A DNA stretch of 64,000 nt, taken from the NCBI RefSeq assembly GCF_900112025.1, contig NZ_FOKL01000015.1, positions 19,094 to 83,093 on the forward strand. The letters run 5' to 3'. The DNA is from Janthinobacterium sp. 344 (GTDB lineage Bacteria > Pseudomonadota > Gammaproteobacteria > Burkholderiales > Burkholderiaceae_D). Of this stretch, positions 7,553-15,800 are shown piece by piece; positions within the stretch are counted from its first letter, which is position 1, and each line of letters begins with the position of its first letter. Made by a program: the position numbers and the translations under genes. The notes beneath the pieces were generated by a model that searched no databases, was not told the DNA's origin, and worked only from the letters and a program-made list of their open reading frames with translations.

Positions 7553-9823
7553 GTGGCGATATCGAGCGATCTCGCGCACTGGCGCGGCCTGGTCTTTACC
7601 CGCCTGTTGCAGGTGGTGCTGCTGCTTGGCATCGTCACGGCCATTCCCAGCGCGCTGCTGGCCGCGAGCGAAGCCATCTGGTCCATCGTCGCCCTCGACT
7701 TGCTGGCCATCGGCTGGATCGGCGTCATCTGGCATAGTCGCGCCATGCCCTACCGCTGGCGCGTCTGGCAATTCCTGATCGTCGCTTACCTGGTGGGCGT
7801 GGGCCTGCTGCTGAAAATCGGTCCCGTCAGCCAGATCTACATGATGCTCATGCCCGTACTGGCGGCACTGCTGCTGGGCATGCGGCCGGCCTTGTCCACC
7901 CTGGTCCTGACCTCGCTGACCATCTTTTTCCTCGGCCTGCATCCCGACGTCGCCCTGCGCCTGCCGGGCACGCCCGACTCTCCCGTGCTGCGCGCGCTGA
8001 TCGTGGCCCTGAACTTCCTGTTTATCGCCGCCGTGCTGACCCTGTCCTGCGCCTTCCTGCTGCGCCACCTGGAAGACAGTAGCCAGGCCTTGTCGCAGCT
8101 CAACGCCGAGCTGCGCCTGACGGCGACGGCGCTGGCCCGCCTGAACGACATGGTGATGATCGCCGACGTGCTCGATGTCCCGTCCGGCCCCGGCGCGGTG
8201 CCCGCCACGCGCATCATCTTCGTCAACGACGCCTTCGAGCGCAGCAGCGGCTATGCGCGCGCCGAGGTGCTGGGCCGCAGCCTGCTGTTCCAGCAAGGTC
8301 CCGCCACCGATGCGGACGAACTGGCGCGCATCGCCGCCGCCATGGCCCGCGCCCAGCCGGCCAGGGCGGAATTGCTGAACTACAACAAGGCCGGCAAGGC
8401 GTACTGGGTCGAGGCGGAACTGGTGCCGTTCACGGATGCGGATGGCAGGCAGACGCACTGGGTGGCTGTCGAGCGCGAAATCGACGAGCGCAAGAAATCG
8501 GAAGCGGACATCCACCGCCTGGCCTTCTACGACGTGCTGACGGGCTTGCCCAACCGACGCCTGCTGATGGACCGCATCAGCCACCTGCTGGCCGCCGCGC
8601 CGCGCGACCATACGATCAGCGCGCTGATGTTCATCGACCTCGACCACTTCAAGCACATCAACGACGCGCGCGGCCATGCCACGGGCGACGCGCTGCTGCG
8701 CCTGGCGGGCGAACGGCTGGCGCAGCTGATGCGCAAGGCCGACACGGTGGCGCGCATCGGCGGCGACGAATTCGTCGTGCTGCTGGCGCACCTGGCCGAT
8801 GACCTGGACAACGCCGCCCGCGCGGCGGCCCAGGTGGCCGAAAAAATCCGCGCGGCCATCGCGCGCGACTTCGACATCGGCGCCCAGTCCTATCATTGCA
8901 GCGCCAGCATCGGCGTGACCCTGCTGCCGAAAGCGGGCCAGCAGGCGCACGACCTGCTGCGCGAAGCCGACATCGCCATGTACCGCGCCAAGGCGGAAGG
9001 GCGCAACGGCATCGCCTTCTTTGAAGCGGCCATGCAGGCGGGCCTGGAGCGCCGCCTGACCCTGGAACGGGCGCTGGCGCGCGCCCTCGACGTGGGGCAA
9101 TTGTGCATGCACGTGCAGCCGCAGGTCGACCGCCACGGCCGGATGACGGGGGCCGAATTGCTGATGCGCTGGCCGCAGGCGGACGGCAGCTTTATCGCAC
9201 CCGACATATTCATCCCCATCGCCGAGGAATCGGGGCTCATCATCAGGCTCGGGCACTGGGCCCTGCGCGAAGCGTGCCGCGCCGCCAGCCTGCTGGCACA
9301 GGCCCAGCCTGGCCACCCCATCCCCCTGTCCGTGAATGTCAGTCCGGCCCAGTTCCGCCAGCCCGACTTCGCCACCCGCGTGCAGGCGGCGCTGGCCGAA
9401 CACGGCACGCCGGCCGCCGCCCTGATCCTGGAGCTGACGGAAGGCTTGCTGATCGACCAGCGCGACGCCTCGCTGGCGCGCATGCGCGACCTGGCGAACC
9501 TGGGCATCCGCTTTTCCATCGACGATTTCGGCACCGGTTATTCCAGCCTCGCCTACCTGACCTCGATGCCGCTGTACGAACTCAAAATCGACAAGCGCTT
9601 CATCGACGACACGCCGCGCGAAGCGCGCGACACGGCCATCGTGCAGGCGATCCTGGCCATGGCGCGCCACTTGGGCTTGCGCGTCGTGGCCGAAGGCGTG
9701 GAAACGCAGGAGCAGGCCGACTTCCTGATCGCCCACGATTGCGACGGCTTGCAGGGCTACCTGTATGCGTCGCCGATGCCGCTCGATGACCTTCTCGCCT
9801 GGCGGGCCCGGCATCAAGCTTAG
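7553..9823 (+). CDS. Membrane PAS-GGDEF-EAL protein (cyclic-di-GMP turnover)
   Basis: A 756-residue inner-membrane signalling protein. The first ~185 residues hold about six hydrophobic segments. A PAS domain (about 195-315; NDAFERSSGYARAEVLGRS) with a PAC-like end follows. A GGDEF diguanylate cyclase domain (about 320-480) carries an intact GGDEF near residue 403. The C-terminal EAL domain (about 490-745) reads AELLMRW where EALLRW is usual, but keeps SIDDFGTGYSS near 656, KIDKRFI and the later VAEGVET. Cyclase activity is therefore well supported, and phosphodiesterase activity is likely but not certain. The start is GTG at 7553 with AAGGA upstream. An ATG at 7545 is out of frame. No operon partner is evident. 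Confidence 0.92.
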   Translation: MAISSDLAHWRGLVFTRLLQVVLLLGIVTAIPSALLAASEAIWSIVALDLLAIGWIGVIWHSRAMPYRWRVWQFLIVAYLVGVGLLLKIGPVSQIYMMLMPVLAALLLGMRPALSTLVLTSLTIFFLGLHPDVALRLPGTPDSPVLRALIVALNFLFIAAVLTLSCAFLLRHLEDSSQALSQLNAELRLTATALARLNDMVMIADVLDVPSGPGAVPATRIIFVNDAFERSSGYARAEVLGRSLLFQQGPATDADELARIAAAMARAQPARAELLNYNKAGKAYWVEAELVPFTDADGRQTHWVAVEREIDERKKSEADIHRLAFYDVLTGLPNRRLLMDRISHLLAAAPRDHTISALMFIDLDHFKHINDARGHATGDALLRLAGERLAQLMRKADTVARIGGDEFVVLLAHLADDLDNAARAAAQVAEKIRAAIARDFDIGAQSYHCSASIGVTLLPKAGQQAHDLLREADIAMYRAKAEGRNGIAFFEAAMQAGLERRLTLERALARALDVGQLCMHVQPQVDRHGRMTGAELLMRWPQADGSFIAPDIFIPIAEESGLIIRLGHWALREACRAASLLAQAQPGHPIPLSVNVSPAQFRQPDFATRVQAALAEHGTPAAALILELTEGLLIDQRDASLARMRDLANLGIRFSIDDFGTGYSSLAYLTSMPLYELKIDKRFIDDTPREARDTAIVQAILAMARHLGLRVVAEGVETQEQADFLIAHDCDGLQGYLYASPMPLDDLLAWRARHQA

Positions 9824-9916
9824 CTTTCCGACATTTCCTGCATGAAACTCCTCCGCTAGAATACCGGCCTCATAGTCCTGCACCTTCACCGCTCTTTCTT
9901 GTTAAAGTGATCTCCG

Positions 9917-12322
9917 ATGCGTCTGGTTCTCCCCCTGTTGGCCCGCCCACTACTGCTGACCTTGCTCGCAGCCGCCCTGCCCGCCGCCCATGCGGCCCCC
10001 GCCACCACCACTGCCCCTACGCCGATCAGCCTGGACCAGGCCATGGCCGATCCCGACTGGATCGGCACGCCCGTCGAAGCGGCCTGGTGGGGCTGGAATG
10101 GCCAGCTGTATTACAAGCAAAAGCGCCTCGGCTCGCCCCTGCGCGACACCTACCAATTGCCCGGCGCGAACGCCGCGCTGAATAGCGGCAAGAAGGTCGA
10201 TGACGCGCAGCTGGCGAACCTCGATGGCCAGCAGATGGTCGTCAACCGGGCCGGCACGCGCGCCATCCTGCTGCGCAACGGCGACTTGTTCGAGCGCGAC
10301 CTGAAAAGCGGCGCCCTGGTGCAGATCACGCGCGGCGTGTCGGCCATCAGCGATCCGCAATATTCCGCCGACGGCGGCGCCGTGCAATACCGCAGCGGCA
10401 CCGACTGGTTCAGCTGGAGCCGCGCGGATCGCCTGAGCGCGCCCGTGGCCCTGCTGCGCGCCGCCAAGGACCCGGACGCCAAGCCCGACGCCGATGCCCA
10501 GCGCGACCTGCAATTGCGCCTGATCGTCAACCTGGCGCGCCAGAAGGAAGAGCGCGACACGAGCCGCGAACGCCGCCACGAAGAGCGCCGCCTGGATGCC
10601 ACGCGCGCGCCGGCTCCGATCTACCTGGGCGACAAGGTCACGATTTCCGGCAGCGCCCTGTCGCCGGATGGCCGCTGGCTGCTGTTCGTCACGCAAGACA
10701 AGGCGGCGGAAAAAGGCAAGCTGGGCAAACTGGCGCGCTACATCACGGAAACGGGCTACCCGGACGTGGATGACGAACGCACGCGCGTGGGCCGCAACAT
10801 GCCCATCGCGCAAAGCCTGAAACTGGCAGACCTGCGCACGGGCACGGTGCGCGAGATCGGTTTCGACAGCCTGCCCGGCATCGCCACCGACCCGCTGGCG
10901 GCCTTGCGCGCGGAACAGAAACTGCCGCCGCTGAAAGGCAACCGTCCCGTGCGCGTCGACGCCCAGCGCGATGGCATCGCCTGGACCGACGACGGCAGCA
11001 AGGTGAGCGTGCGCGTGCGCGCCATCGACAACAAGGACCGCTGGATCGCCAATGTCGACCTGGCCAATGGCGCCCTGCTGCCCGTGCACCGCATCAGCGA
11101 CGCGGCCTGGGTCAACCGCCGCGCCGACGAATTCGGCTGGTTGCCCGACAACGCCACCCTGTGGTATCTGTCCGAGGAAAGCGGCTACGCCCACCTGTAC
11201 ACGAAAACGGGCGCCGCGCCCGCGCGCGCGCTGACCAGCGGCCAGTGGGAAGTGAGCAATGTCGAATGGAGCCGCGACGGCAAGAACGCCTACTTTATCT
11301 GCAACCCGCAAGCGCCCGGCACGTATGAAGTGTGCGCCAGCACGGCGAAAGATGGCGGCGCGCGCGAAATCACCAGCTTGAAAGGCGTGGAAAACTTCGG
11401 CCTGTCGCCCGATGGCGGCAAGCTGCTGCTGCGCTATTCCACCAGCTATGTGCCGGCCCAGCTGGCCACCGTGTCCGTGGCGGGCGGCAAGGCGAATATC
11501 CTGACGGACACGCGCAGCGACGCCTTCAAGGCGCGCAACTGGGTCATGCCGCAACTGGTGCAAGTACCGTCCACGCATGGCGCGGCGCCCATCTGGGCCA
11601 AGCTGTACCGCCCCGCAACACTGGAAGCAGGCAAACACTATCCGATCGTCATGTTCGCCCACGGCGCCGGCTACCTGCAGAACGTGACGCAGCGCTATCC
11701 GGTCTATTTCCGCGAGCAAATGTTCCACAATCTGCTGGTGCAGCAAGGTTTCATTGTGCTCGACGTCGATTACCGCGCCTCGCTCGGTTACGGCAGCGCC
11801 TGGCGCACTGCCATCTACCGCCAGATGGGCCACCCTGAACTGGAAGATTTCATCGACGGCGCCAACTGGCTGGCGCAGCAGCACCAGGGCGACATCAAGA
11901 ACGTGGGCATCTATGGCGGCAGCTATGGCGGCTTCATGAGCCTGATGGCCCTGATGCGCGCGCCGGACGTCTTCAAATCGGGCGCGGCCCTGCGCCCCGT
12001 GACGGACTGGACGACCTACAACCACGAGTACACGGCGAACATCCTGAACACGCCGGAACTCGATCCGCAAGCGTATAAAATTTCCTCGCCGATCGAATAC
12101 GCGGACAAGCTGACGGGCAACCTGCTGATCGCCCACGGCATGATCGACGACAACGTGTTTTACCAGGACTCCGTGCGCCTGTCGCAGCGCCTGATCGAGC
12201 TGAAAAAGGATAACTGGGAAATGGCCAGCTACCCGATGGAACGCCACGGCTTCGTGCAGCCGGAAGCGTGGTATGACGAGTACCGCCGCATTTATCAGTT
12301 ATTCCAGCGCACGCTGAAGTAA
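9917..12322 (+). CDS. Exported S9-family peptidase (prolyl oligopeptidase/DPP IV type)
   Basis: An 801-residue secreted serine peptidase. A signal peptide (about residues 1-26, ending AAHA) is followed by a long beta-propeller region with WD-like repeats such as LSPDGRWLLFVTQD, and a C-terminal alpha/beta hydrolase domain. The catalytic Ser lies in GGSYGGFMSL near residue 669, the Asp in HGMIDDNVF and the His in MERHGFVQPEAW. Enzymes of this family cleave dipeptides or oligopeptides, often after proline, in the periplasm or outside. It is monocistronic, about 95 bases after the GGDEF-EAL gene. A GGGGTCGGCCCC motif lies just past the stop codon. Confidence 0.9.
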   Translation: MRLVLPLLARPLLLTLLAAALPAAHAAPATTTAPTPISLDQAMADPDWIGTPVEAAWWGWNGQLYYKQKRLGSPLRDTYQLPGANAALNSGKKVDDAQLANLDGQQMVVNRAGTRAILLRNGDLFERDLKSGALVQITRGVSAISDPQYSADGGAVQYRSGTDWFSWSRADRLSAPVALLRAAKDPDAKPDADAQRDLQLRLIVNLARQKEERDTSRERRHEERRLDATRAPAPIYLGDKVTISGSALSPDGRWLLFVTQDKAAEKGKLGKLARYITETGYPDVDDERTRVGRNMPIAQSLKLADLRTGTVREIGFDSLPGIATDPLAALRAEQKLPPLKGNRPVRVDAQRDGIAWTDDGSKVSVRVRAIDNKDRWIANVDLANGALLPVHRISDAAWVNRRADEFGWLPDNATLWYLSEESGYAHLYTKTGAAPARALTSGQWEVSNVEWSRDGKNAYFICNPQAPGTYEVCASTAKDGGAREITSLKGVENFGLSPDGGKLLLRYSTSYVPAQLATVSVAGGKANILTDTRSDAFKARNWVMPQLVQVPSTHGAAPIWAKLYRPATLEAGKHYPIVMFAHGAGYLQNVTQRYPVYFREQMFHNLLVQQGFIVLDVDYRASLGYGSAWRTAIYRQMGHPELEDFIDGANWLAQQHQGDIKNVGIYGGSYGGFMSLMALMRAPDVFKSGAALRPVTDWTTYNHEYTANILNTPELDPQAYKISSPIEYADKLTGNLLIAHGMIDDNVFYQDSVRLSQRLIELKKDNWEMASYPMERHGFVQPEAWYDEYRRIYQLFQRTLK

Positions 12323-12401
12323 AGGCTGGGGTCGGCCCCCCGCCTGCGCCAGCGTCAAGCGTTGCGTTAACTAGGTTGCGGGGCTGCCCCCAAACAAGCA
12401 C

Positions 12402-13397
12402 TCAGTCAAACGGCAGGGGCCGCGGCGTCGTGTCGCTCGATGGCGGCAGGATCGGCAGCACGATGTGCGGCTGCTTGCCCGTCAGGGTTTTCAAAAAGGC
12501 CACCAGTTTCGCGTTTTCATCGGGCGTGAAAGTGCGGCCCAGCTGCAAACGGCCCATCACGTCGACGGCCTGCGCCAGGGTCGCCGCCTCGCCATCGTGG
12601 AAATAGGGGTAGGTCAATTCCACGTTGCGCAGGGTCGGCACCTTGAAGTTGAAGCGGTCCGCATCCTTGCCCGTCACGGCCGCGCGCCCTTGCGTCGTCA
12701 TGGCCGTCTTGTACGGCTCGACGATGCCCATCTTCTGGAAGCTGTTGCCGCCCACGGCGGGGCCGTGATGACAGGCGATGCAGCCGCTCGTCTTGAACAG
12801 CTGGTAGCCGGCCAGTTCATCTTTCGTCAGCGCGCTTTTTTTGCCCGTCAACCATTGATCGAAGCGCGAATCGGGCGTCACCAGCACCTCTTCGAAGGCG
12901 GCGATGGCGCGCGTGACTTGCTCGATGGTCAGCTTGTCCTGGCCAAACACGTGCTGGAATTCCTGGCGGTAGGCGGGAATCGAGGCCAGCACGTCGATGG
13001 CCAGCTCGTGCGTAAAAGCCATCTCGCCCGGATTGGCGATGGGGCCGCCCGCCTGCTCCTGCAAATCCTTGGCGCGGCCATCCCAGAATTGCGCCACGTT
13101 CATGCTGGAATTGAGCACCGTGGGTGAATTGATGGGTCCCCGCTGCCAATTGTGGCCGATCGAGGTCTTGATGTTATCCGTGCCGCCCATGCTCAGGTTG
13201 TGACAGCTATTGCAGGAAATAAAGCCCGAACGCGACAGCCGCGGATCGAAAAACAGCTTTTTACCCAGTTCCACCATGGCCGGATTGGCCACCTTGGCGG
13301 CAATGATGGGCTGGATCGGCTCTTTCTCGGCGGCATGGACGATGCCGCCAAAGGCCAGGCTGGTGATGAAGAGAAAAGGTGAGAGGGTGCGGCGCAT
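12402..13397 (-). CDS. Diheme cytochrome c peroxidase (CcpA/MauG family)
   Basis: A 331-residue periplasmic protein with a signal peptide (about 1-22) and two heme-binding motifs, CNSCH at 62-66 and CIACH at about 205-209. This is the layout of bacterial diheme peroxidases that reduce hydrogen peroxide with electrons from small cytochromes. Family blocks LGKKLFFDPRLSRSG, GHNWQRGPINSPTVLN and YFHDGEAATLAQAV are visible. The fold and size separate it from the smaller cytochromes c. No gene for a donor cytochrome is adjacent. Confidence 0.92.
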   Translation of the reverse strand: MRRTLSPFLFITSLAFGGIVHAAEKEPIQPIIAAKVANPAMVELGKKLFFDPRLSRSGFISCNSCHNLSMGGTDNIKTSIGHNWQRGPINSPTVLNSSMNVAQFWDGRAKDLQEQAGGPIANPGEMAFTHELAIDVLASIPAYRQEFQHVFGQDKLTIEQVTRAIAAFEEVLVTPDSRFDQWLTGKKSALTKDELAGYQLFKTSGCIACHHGPAVGGNSFQKMGIVEPYKTAMTTQGRAAVTGKDADRFNFKVPTLRNVELTYPYFHDGEAATLAQAVDVMGRLQLGRTFTPDENAKLVAFLKTLTGKQPHIVLPILPPSSDTTPRPLPFD

Positions 13398-13605
13398 AGT
13401 CTAACTCCTGGAAACATTCCCGAATCGGCGGTGCACGCCGGCGCGGGAATGCGGCGCGCCGGCCCGGTCGCCACCCGACCATCGCTGATTGGATGTTGAT
13501 TTATATTAACTTTGACTGGTTGGCAATGAAAATGACCGGGGTCAAGGTTCTGCCACCACGCGAATTGCGCTTGCCATTTCAGCAAGCGTGGCACATGATG
13601 AAGGC

Positions 13606-14037
13606 ATGACGACCTCCACCACCTCCGCCCTGCTGCGCGCCGCCTGCGCCAGCCTCCTGTTGCTGACCGCCAGCGCCTGCGGCAGCGCCCCTACGCAAGA
13701 TGATGCGTCGCCCGCACCGGGCAATGCCGGCTTGCTGGCGCAGATCCAGGCGGAAGTGGGTCCCGCCGCCTGTGATTCCACCCAGCAATGCCAAACCGTC
13801 GCCATCGGCGCCAAGGCTTGCGGCGGGCCCGAACGCTACCTGGCGTGGTCCAGCAAGGACAATGACGGCAAGAAACTCAAGGCCCTGGCCCAGGCGCATG
13901 CGGAAGCGAGCCGCAAGCAGCAGCAGGCGGACGGCATGATGTCGACCTGCTCCATCGTCACGGACCCGGGCGCCACCTGCGAAGCGGGGCGCTGCGTGCT
14001 GCAAAAGAGCGGCATGGGCGGCAGCTCGGCGCTATAA
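13606..14037 (+). CDS. Putative lipoprotein, cysteine-rich, function unknown
   Basis: A 143-residue product with an N-terminal hydrophobic signal ending in TASAC, a lipobox-like sequence whose Cys would be lipidated. The mature part has a proline/alanine-rich linker followed by a compact domain with conserved-looking blocks CDSTQQCQTVAIGAKACGG, YLAWSSKD and CSIVTDPGATC-x5-C. The paired cysteines suggest disulfides in the periplasm. I recognise the pattern as a widespread uncharacterised family but not a function. The ATG at 13606 is preferred over the one at 13588 because the signal peptide starts there. Confidence 0.6.
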   Translation: MTTSTTSALLRAACASLLLLTASACGSAPTQDDASPAPGNAGLLAQIQAEVGPAACDSTQQCQTVAIGAKACGGPERYLAWSSKDNDGKKLKALAQAHAEASRKQQQADGMMSTCSIVTDPGATCEAGRCVLQKSGMGGSSAL

Positions 14038-14062
14038 AAAAGCCGCTGGATCAGCGGCTTTT
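14036..14062. terminator. Bidirectional terminator between convergent genes
   Basis: Stem AGCCGCTG/CAGCGGCT flanked by six A on the left and four T on the right. The minus-strand reading has the longer U run and would serve the gene ending at 14079. The plus reading serves the lipoprotein gene, whose stop codon overlaps it. Confidence 0.8.
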
Positions 14063-14078
14063 GGGGTTCTGCAAGGCA

Positions 14079-14849
14079 TCAAGGCTGCAGCTGCAAGGTC
14101 TTGACGATCTTGCTCTCCACCTTCTCGCCCGCGCCCGAGGTGGCATTCCTGCTTTCCTTGCGCAGCAACAATAAGTGGTCGCCGCTGACGCCATACTGGC
14201 GCGTCTCGTCCGTCTTTTGCGTAAAGCTGACGACAACGAAAGCGCGCCCGCTCACGTCAAAGTGAAAACGGCTGGCCAGCGGCGTGCCGTCCGCCGCGAT
14301 CCACACCTCGATGCCGCCGTCGAACTTCTTCACATACTTGCGGTCTTTCTCAGGCACCTTGTCGAGCGACAAGGTAAAACTCAGCAAGCGTGCCGGCTTG
14401 CCCTTGTAGCTATCGACCTTTTCGGCGCTGAACACGGCTTCCTCGATCTCGCGCGACAGGGCGTCCGCCGCCGACACCATGGAACGCAATTCCGTCGCCT
14501 TCATTTCTCCCAGCGCAAAGCCGATCGGCGTCCTGGCCTTCGGGTCTTTCACCTTGGCGCGCTGCTCGGCCTCCACTTTCGCCAGCAAATCCTTGCCATA
14601 GAGCACCTGCAAGCCCGCCGGTCCGCCCTCGACAGTCACCGTGGCCTGGCCGCTATCTTCTTCCGCCTCCTTGCCCTCGCCCTCACGGCGCCAGCTTTTC
14701 GATTCCACCTGCGCCTTGATCGGCGTTTGCCCCTGCAGCCGCGCCAGTGCCGCATTCAGGTCGGCCAAGCCATCGGCCCGCGCCGTCCCGCAAAACAAAC
14801 CGAACAAGCCGGCCAGCGCCAGCCATTGCATGCCATTACGTCGCTGCAT
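14079..14849 (-). CDS. Exported protein of unknown function
   Basis: A 256-residue protein with a signal peptide (MQRRNGMQWLALAGLFGLF, cleavage near ARA-DG). The mature part is largely hydrophilic: a Lys/Glu-rich region around residues 50-70, a predicted helical stretch rich in charged residues, then alternating strand-like segments such as IEVWIAADGTPLASRFHFDV and AFVVVSFTQK. These resemble outer-membrane or periplasmic lipid/LolA-like sandwich proteins, but I do not recognise the family. AAGGGA six bases before the ATG at 14849 supports this start over the one at 14918. It sits head-to-head with the second tRNA-Phe gene. Confidence 0.7.
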   Translation of the reverse strand: MQRRNGMQWLALAGLFGLFCGTARADGLADLNAALARLQGQTPIKAQVESKSWRREGEGKEAEEDSGQATVTVEGGPAGLQVLYGKDLLAKVEAEQRAKVKDPKARTPIGFALGEMKATELRSMVSAADALSREIEEAVFSAEKVDSYKGKPARLLSFTLSLDKVPEKDRKYVKKFDGGIEVWIAADGTPLASRFHFDVSGRAFVVVSFTQKTDETRQYGVSGDHLLLLRKESRNATSGAGEKVESKIVKTLQLQP

Positions 14850-14951
14850 CGCACATCCCTTCAAGTCATACAAGGATGCCAAAACACCATGTTTTGGCCA
14901 TCTGTTGCATTTGAACACAGCTAACTCTGGTCAGGTGGAAAGTCTTTCTGC

Positions 14952-14957
14952 TATAAT
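14952..14957 (+). promoter_or_regulatory. -10 box of second tRNA-Phe gene
   Basis: TATAAT in the same context as in front of the first copy (11 bases before the tRNA). The -35 region is not shared with copy 1; the best candidate, TGGTCA at 14928-14933, is weak. Confidence 0.6.
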
Positions 14958-14967
14958 TCGCCGCCTT

Positions 14968-15043
14968 GGCCTGGTAGCTCAGTCGGTAGAGCAGAGGATT
15001 GAAAATCCTTGTGTCGGTGGTTCGATTCCGCCCCGGGCCACCA
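14968..15043 (+). tRNA. tRNA-Phe (GAA), copy 2
   Basis: A 76-nt tRNA with encoded CCA, identical to the copy at 4190-4265. The surrounding 104 bases (14947-15050) match 4169-4272 with one difference, in the leader. Same strand, about 10.8 kb apart. Confidence 0.98.
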
Positions 15044-15063
15044 AGAATTCAGCAGTACATAGC

Positions 15064-15096
15064 AAAAAGCCAACCTTCGGGTTGGCTTTTTTGTTT
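15064..15096 (+). terminator. Terminator of tRNA-Phe copy 2
   Basis: Stem AAAAAGCCAACC/GGTTGGCTTTTT with a TTCG loop, followed by more T. Its design is like that after copy 1, but the stem sequence differs, so the duplication did not simply include the terminator. Confidence 0.88.
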
Positions 15097-15326
15097 TCCC
15101 CGGAAAAAACCTGCCATCCCGTCGCTGTGTACGCAAACGAACGGACTGCAGCCGCCCAAGCGCCCATGCTGCAGGCAGACCACTCCTCCTTCCCGCCGCT
15201 AGCGCCCTGCGCGACACGGCAGACGGGTCGGCTGGTCAGTTCTCCCCGCCACACCGCCATGCGAAACTCGCGCCCGACGCCGTCGAGCCGTTCCGTACAT
15301 AACGGCTCACTGCCAAAGGATGCACC

Positions 15327-15659
15327 ATGAAACCTACCCTGATACTGCTCGCGCTCGCCTCTACCCTCGCCCTGACTGCTTGCCAGCGCGAAGCGCCACC
15401 CGCGCCCACCGTCGTGCAAGTCGTCCCTGGCGCGCCTGGCCCTGCCGGTGCCACCGGCGCCACGGGCGCCACGGGGGCGGAAGCGCCTGCCGGCGCGACC
15501 GGCGCCACCGGTGCCACGGGCCAGACTGGCGACAGCGGCGCGCAAGGCAATGATGGCGCCAAGGGCGAAATGGGCGCTACCGGCGATGAAGGTGCCAAAG
15601 GCGACACGGGCGCCAAGGGTAAAACCGGCGACACCGTGATTGTCGTTCCACAGCGCTGA
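15327..15659 (+). CDS. Small collagen-like lipoprotein
   Basis: A 110-residue product. The signal ends in the lipobox LALTAC, so the mature protein should be a lipid-anchored surface or periplasmic protein beginning CQRE. From about residue 34 to 102 the sequence is an almost unbroken Gly-X-Y series (GAPGPAGATGATGATG, later GAKGEMGATGDEGAKGD), first threonine- and alanine-rich, then with Lys/Glu/Asp charge pairs that stabilise collagen-like triple helices. The C-terminal tail TVIVVPQR is short. The gene stands alone. Function unknown; a trimeric stalk or adhesin-like filament is possible. Confidence 0.85.
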   Translation: MKPTLILLALASTLALTACQREAPPAPTVVQVVPGAPGPAGATGATGATGAEAPAGATGATGATGQTGDSGAQGNDGAKGEMGATGDEGAKGDTGAKGKTGDTVIVVPQR

Positions 15660-15671
15660 TCCCGCCACCAT

Positions 15672-15729
15672 CGGGGGCACCGCCCCCGTACTTCCCGCAC
15701 AACGCCAACCCATCCGGTTGGCGTTGTGC
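15672..15729. terminator. Two tandem hairpins after the collagen-like gene
   Basis: A 7-bp stem CGGGGGC/GCCCCCG (15672-15688) is followed by a perfect 14-bp stem (15697-15710 with 15716-15729, 5-base loop). Neither has a T run, so they may act as Rho-linked or RNA-stabilising structures rather than a classical terminator. Confidence 0.5.
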
Positions 15730-15800
15730 GTATGCGCACTACCGCACAGTAACATCGGCCGCATGCGCCTACCCTGTCCCTATTCAATGGGAGATATCGC

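Noticed and set aside
7529..9889. A 786-codon minus-strand frame opposite the GGDEF-EAL gene
   Set aside because: Low-complexity His/Gln/Arg/Ala composition, no recognisable domain, and a fully supported gene on the other strand. A shadow frame in GC-rich DNA.
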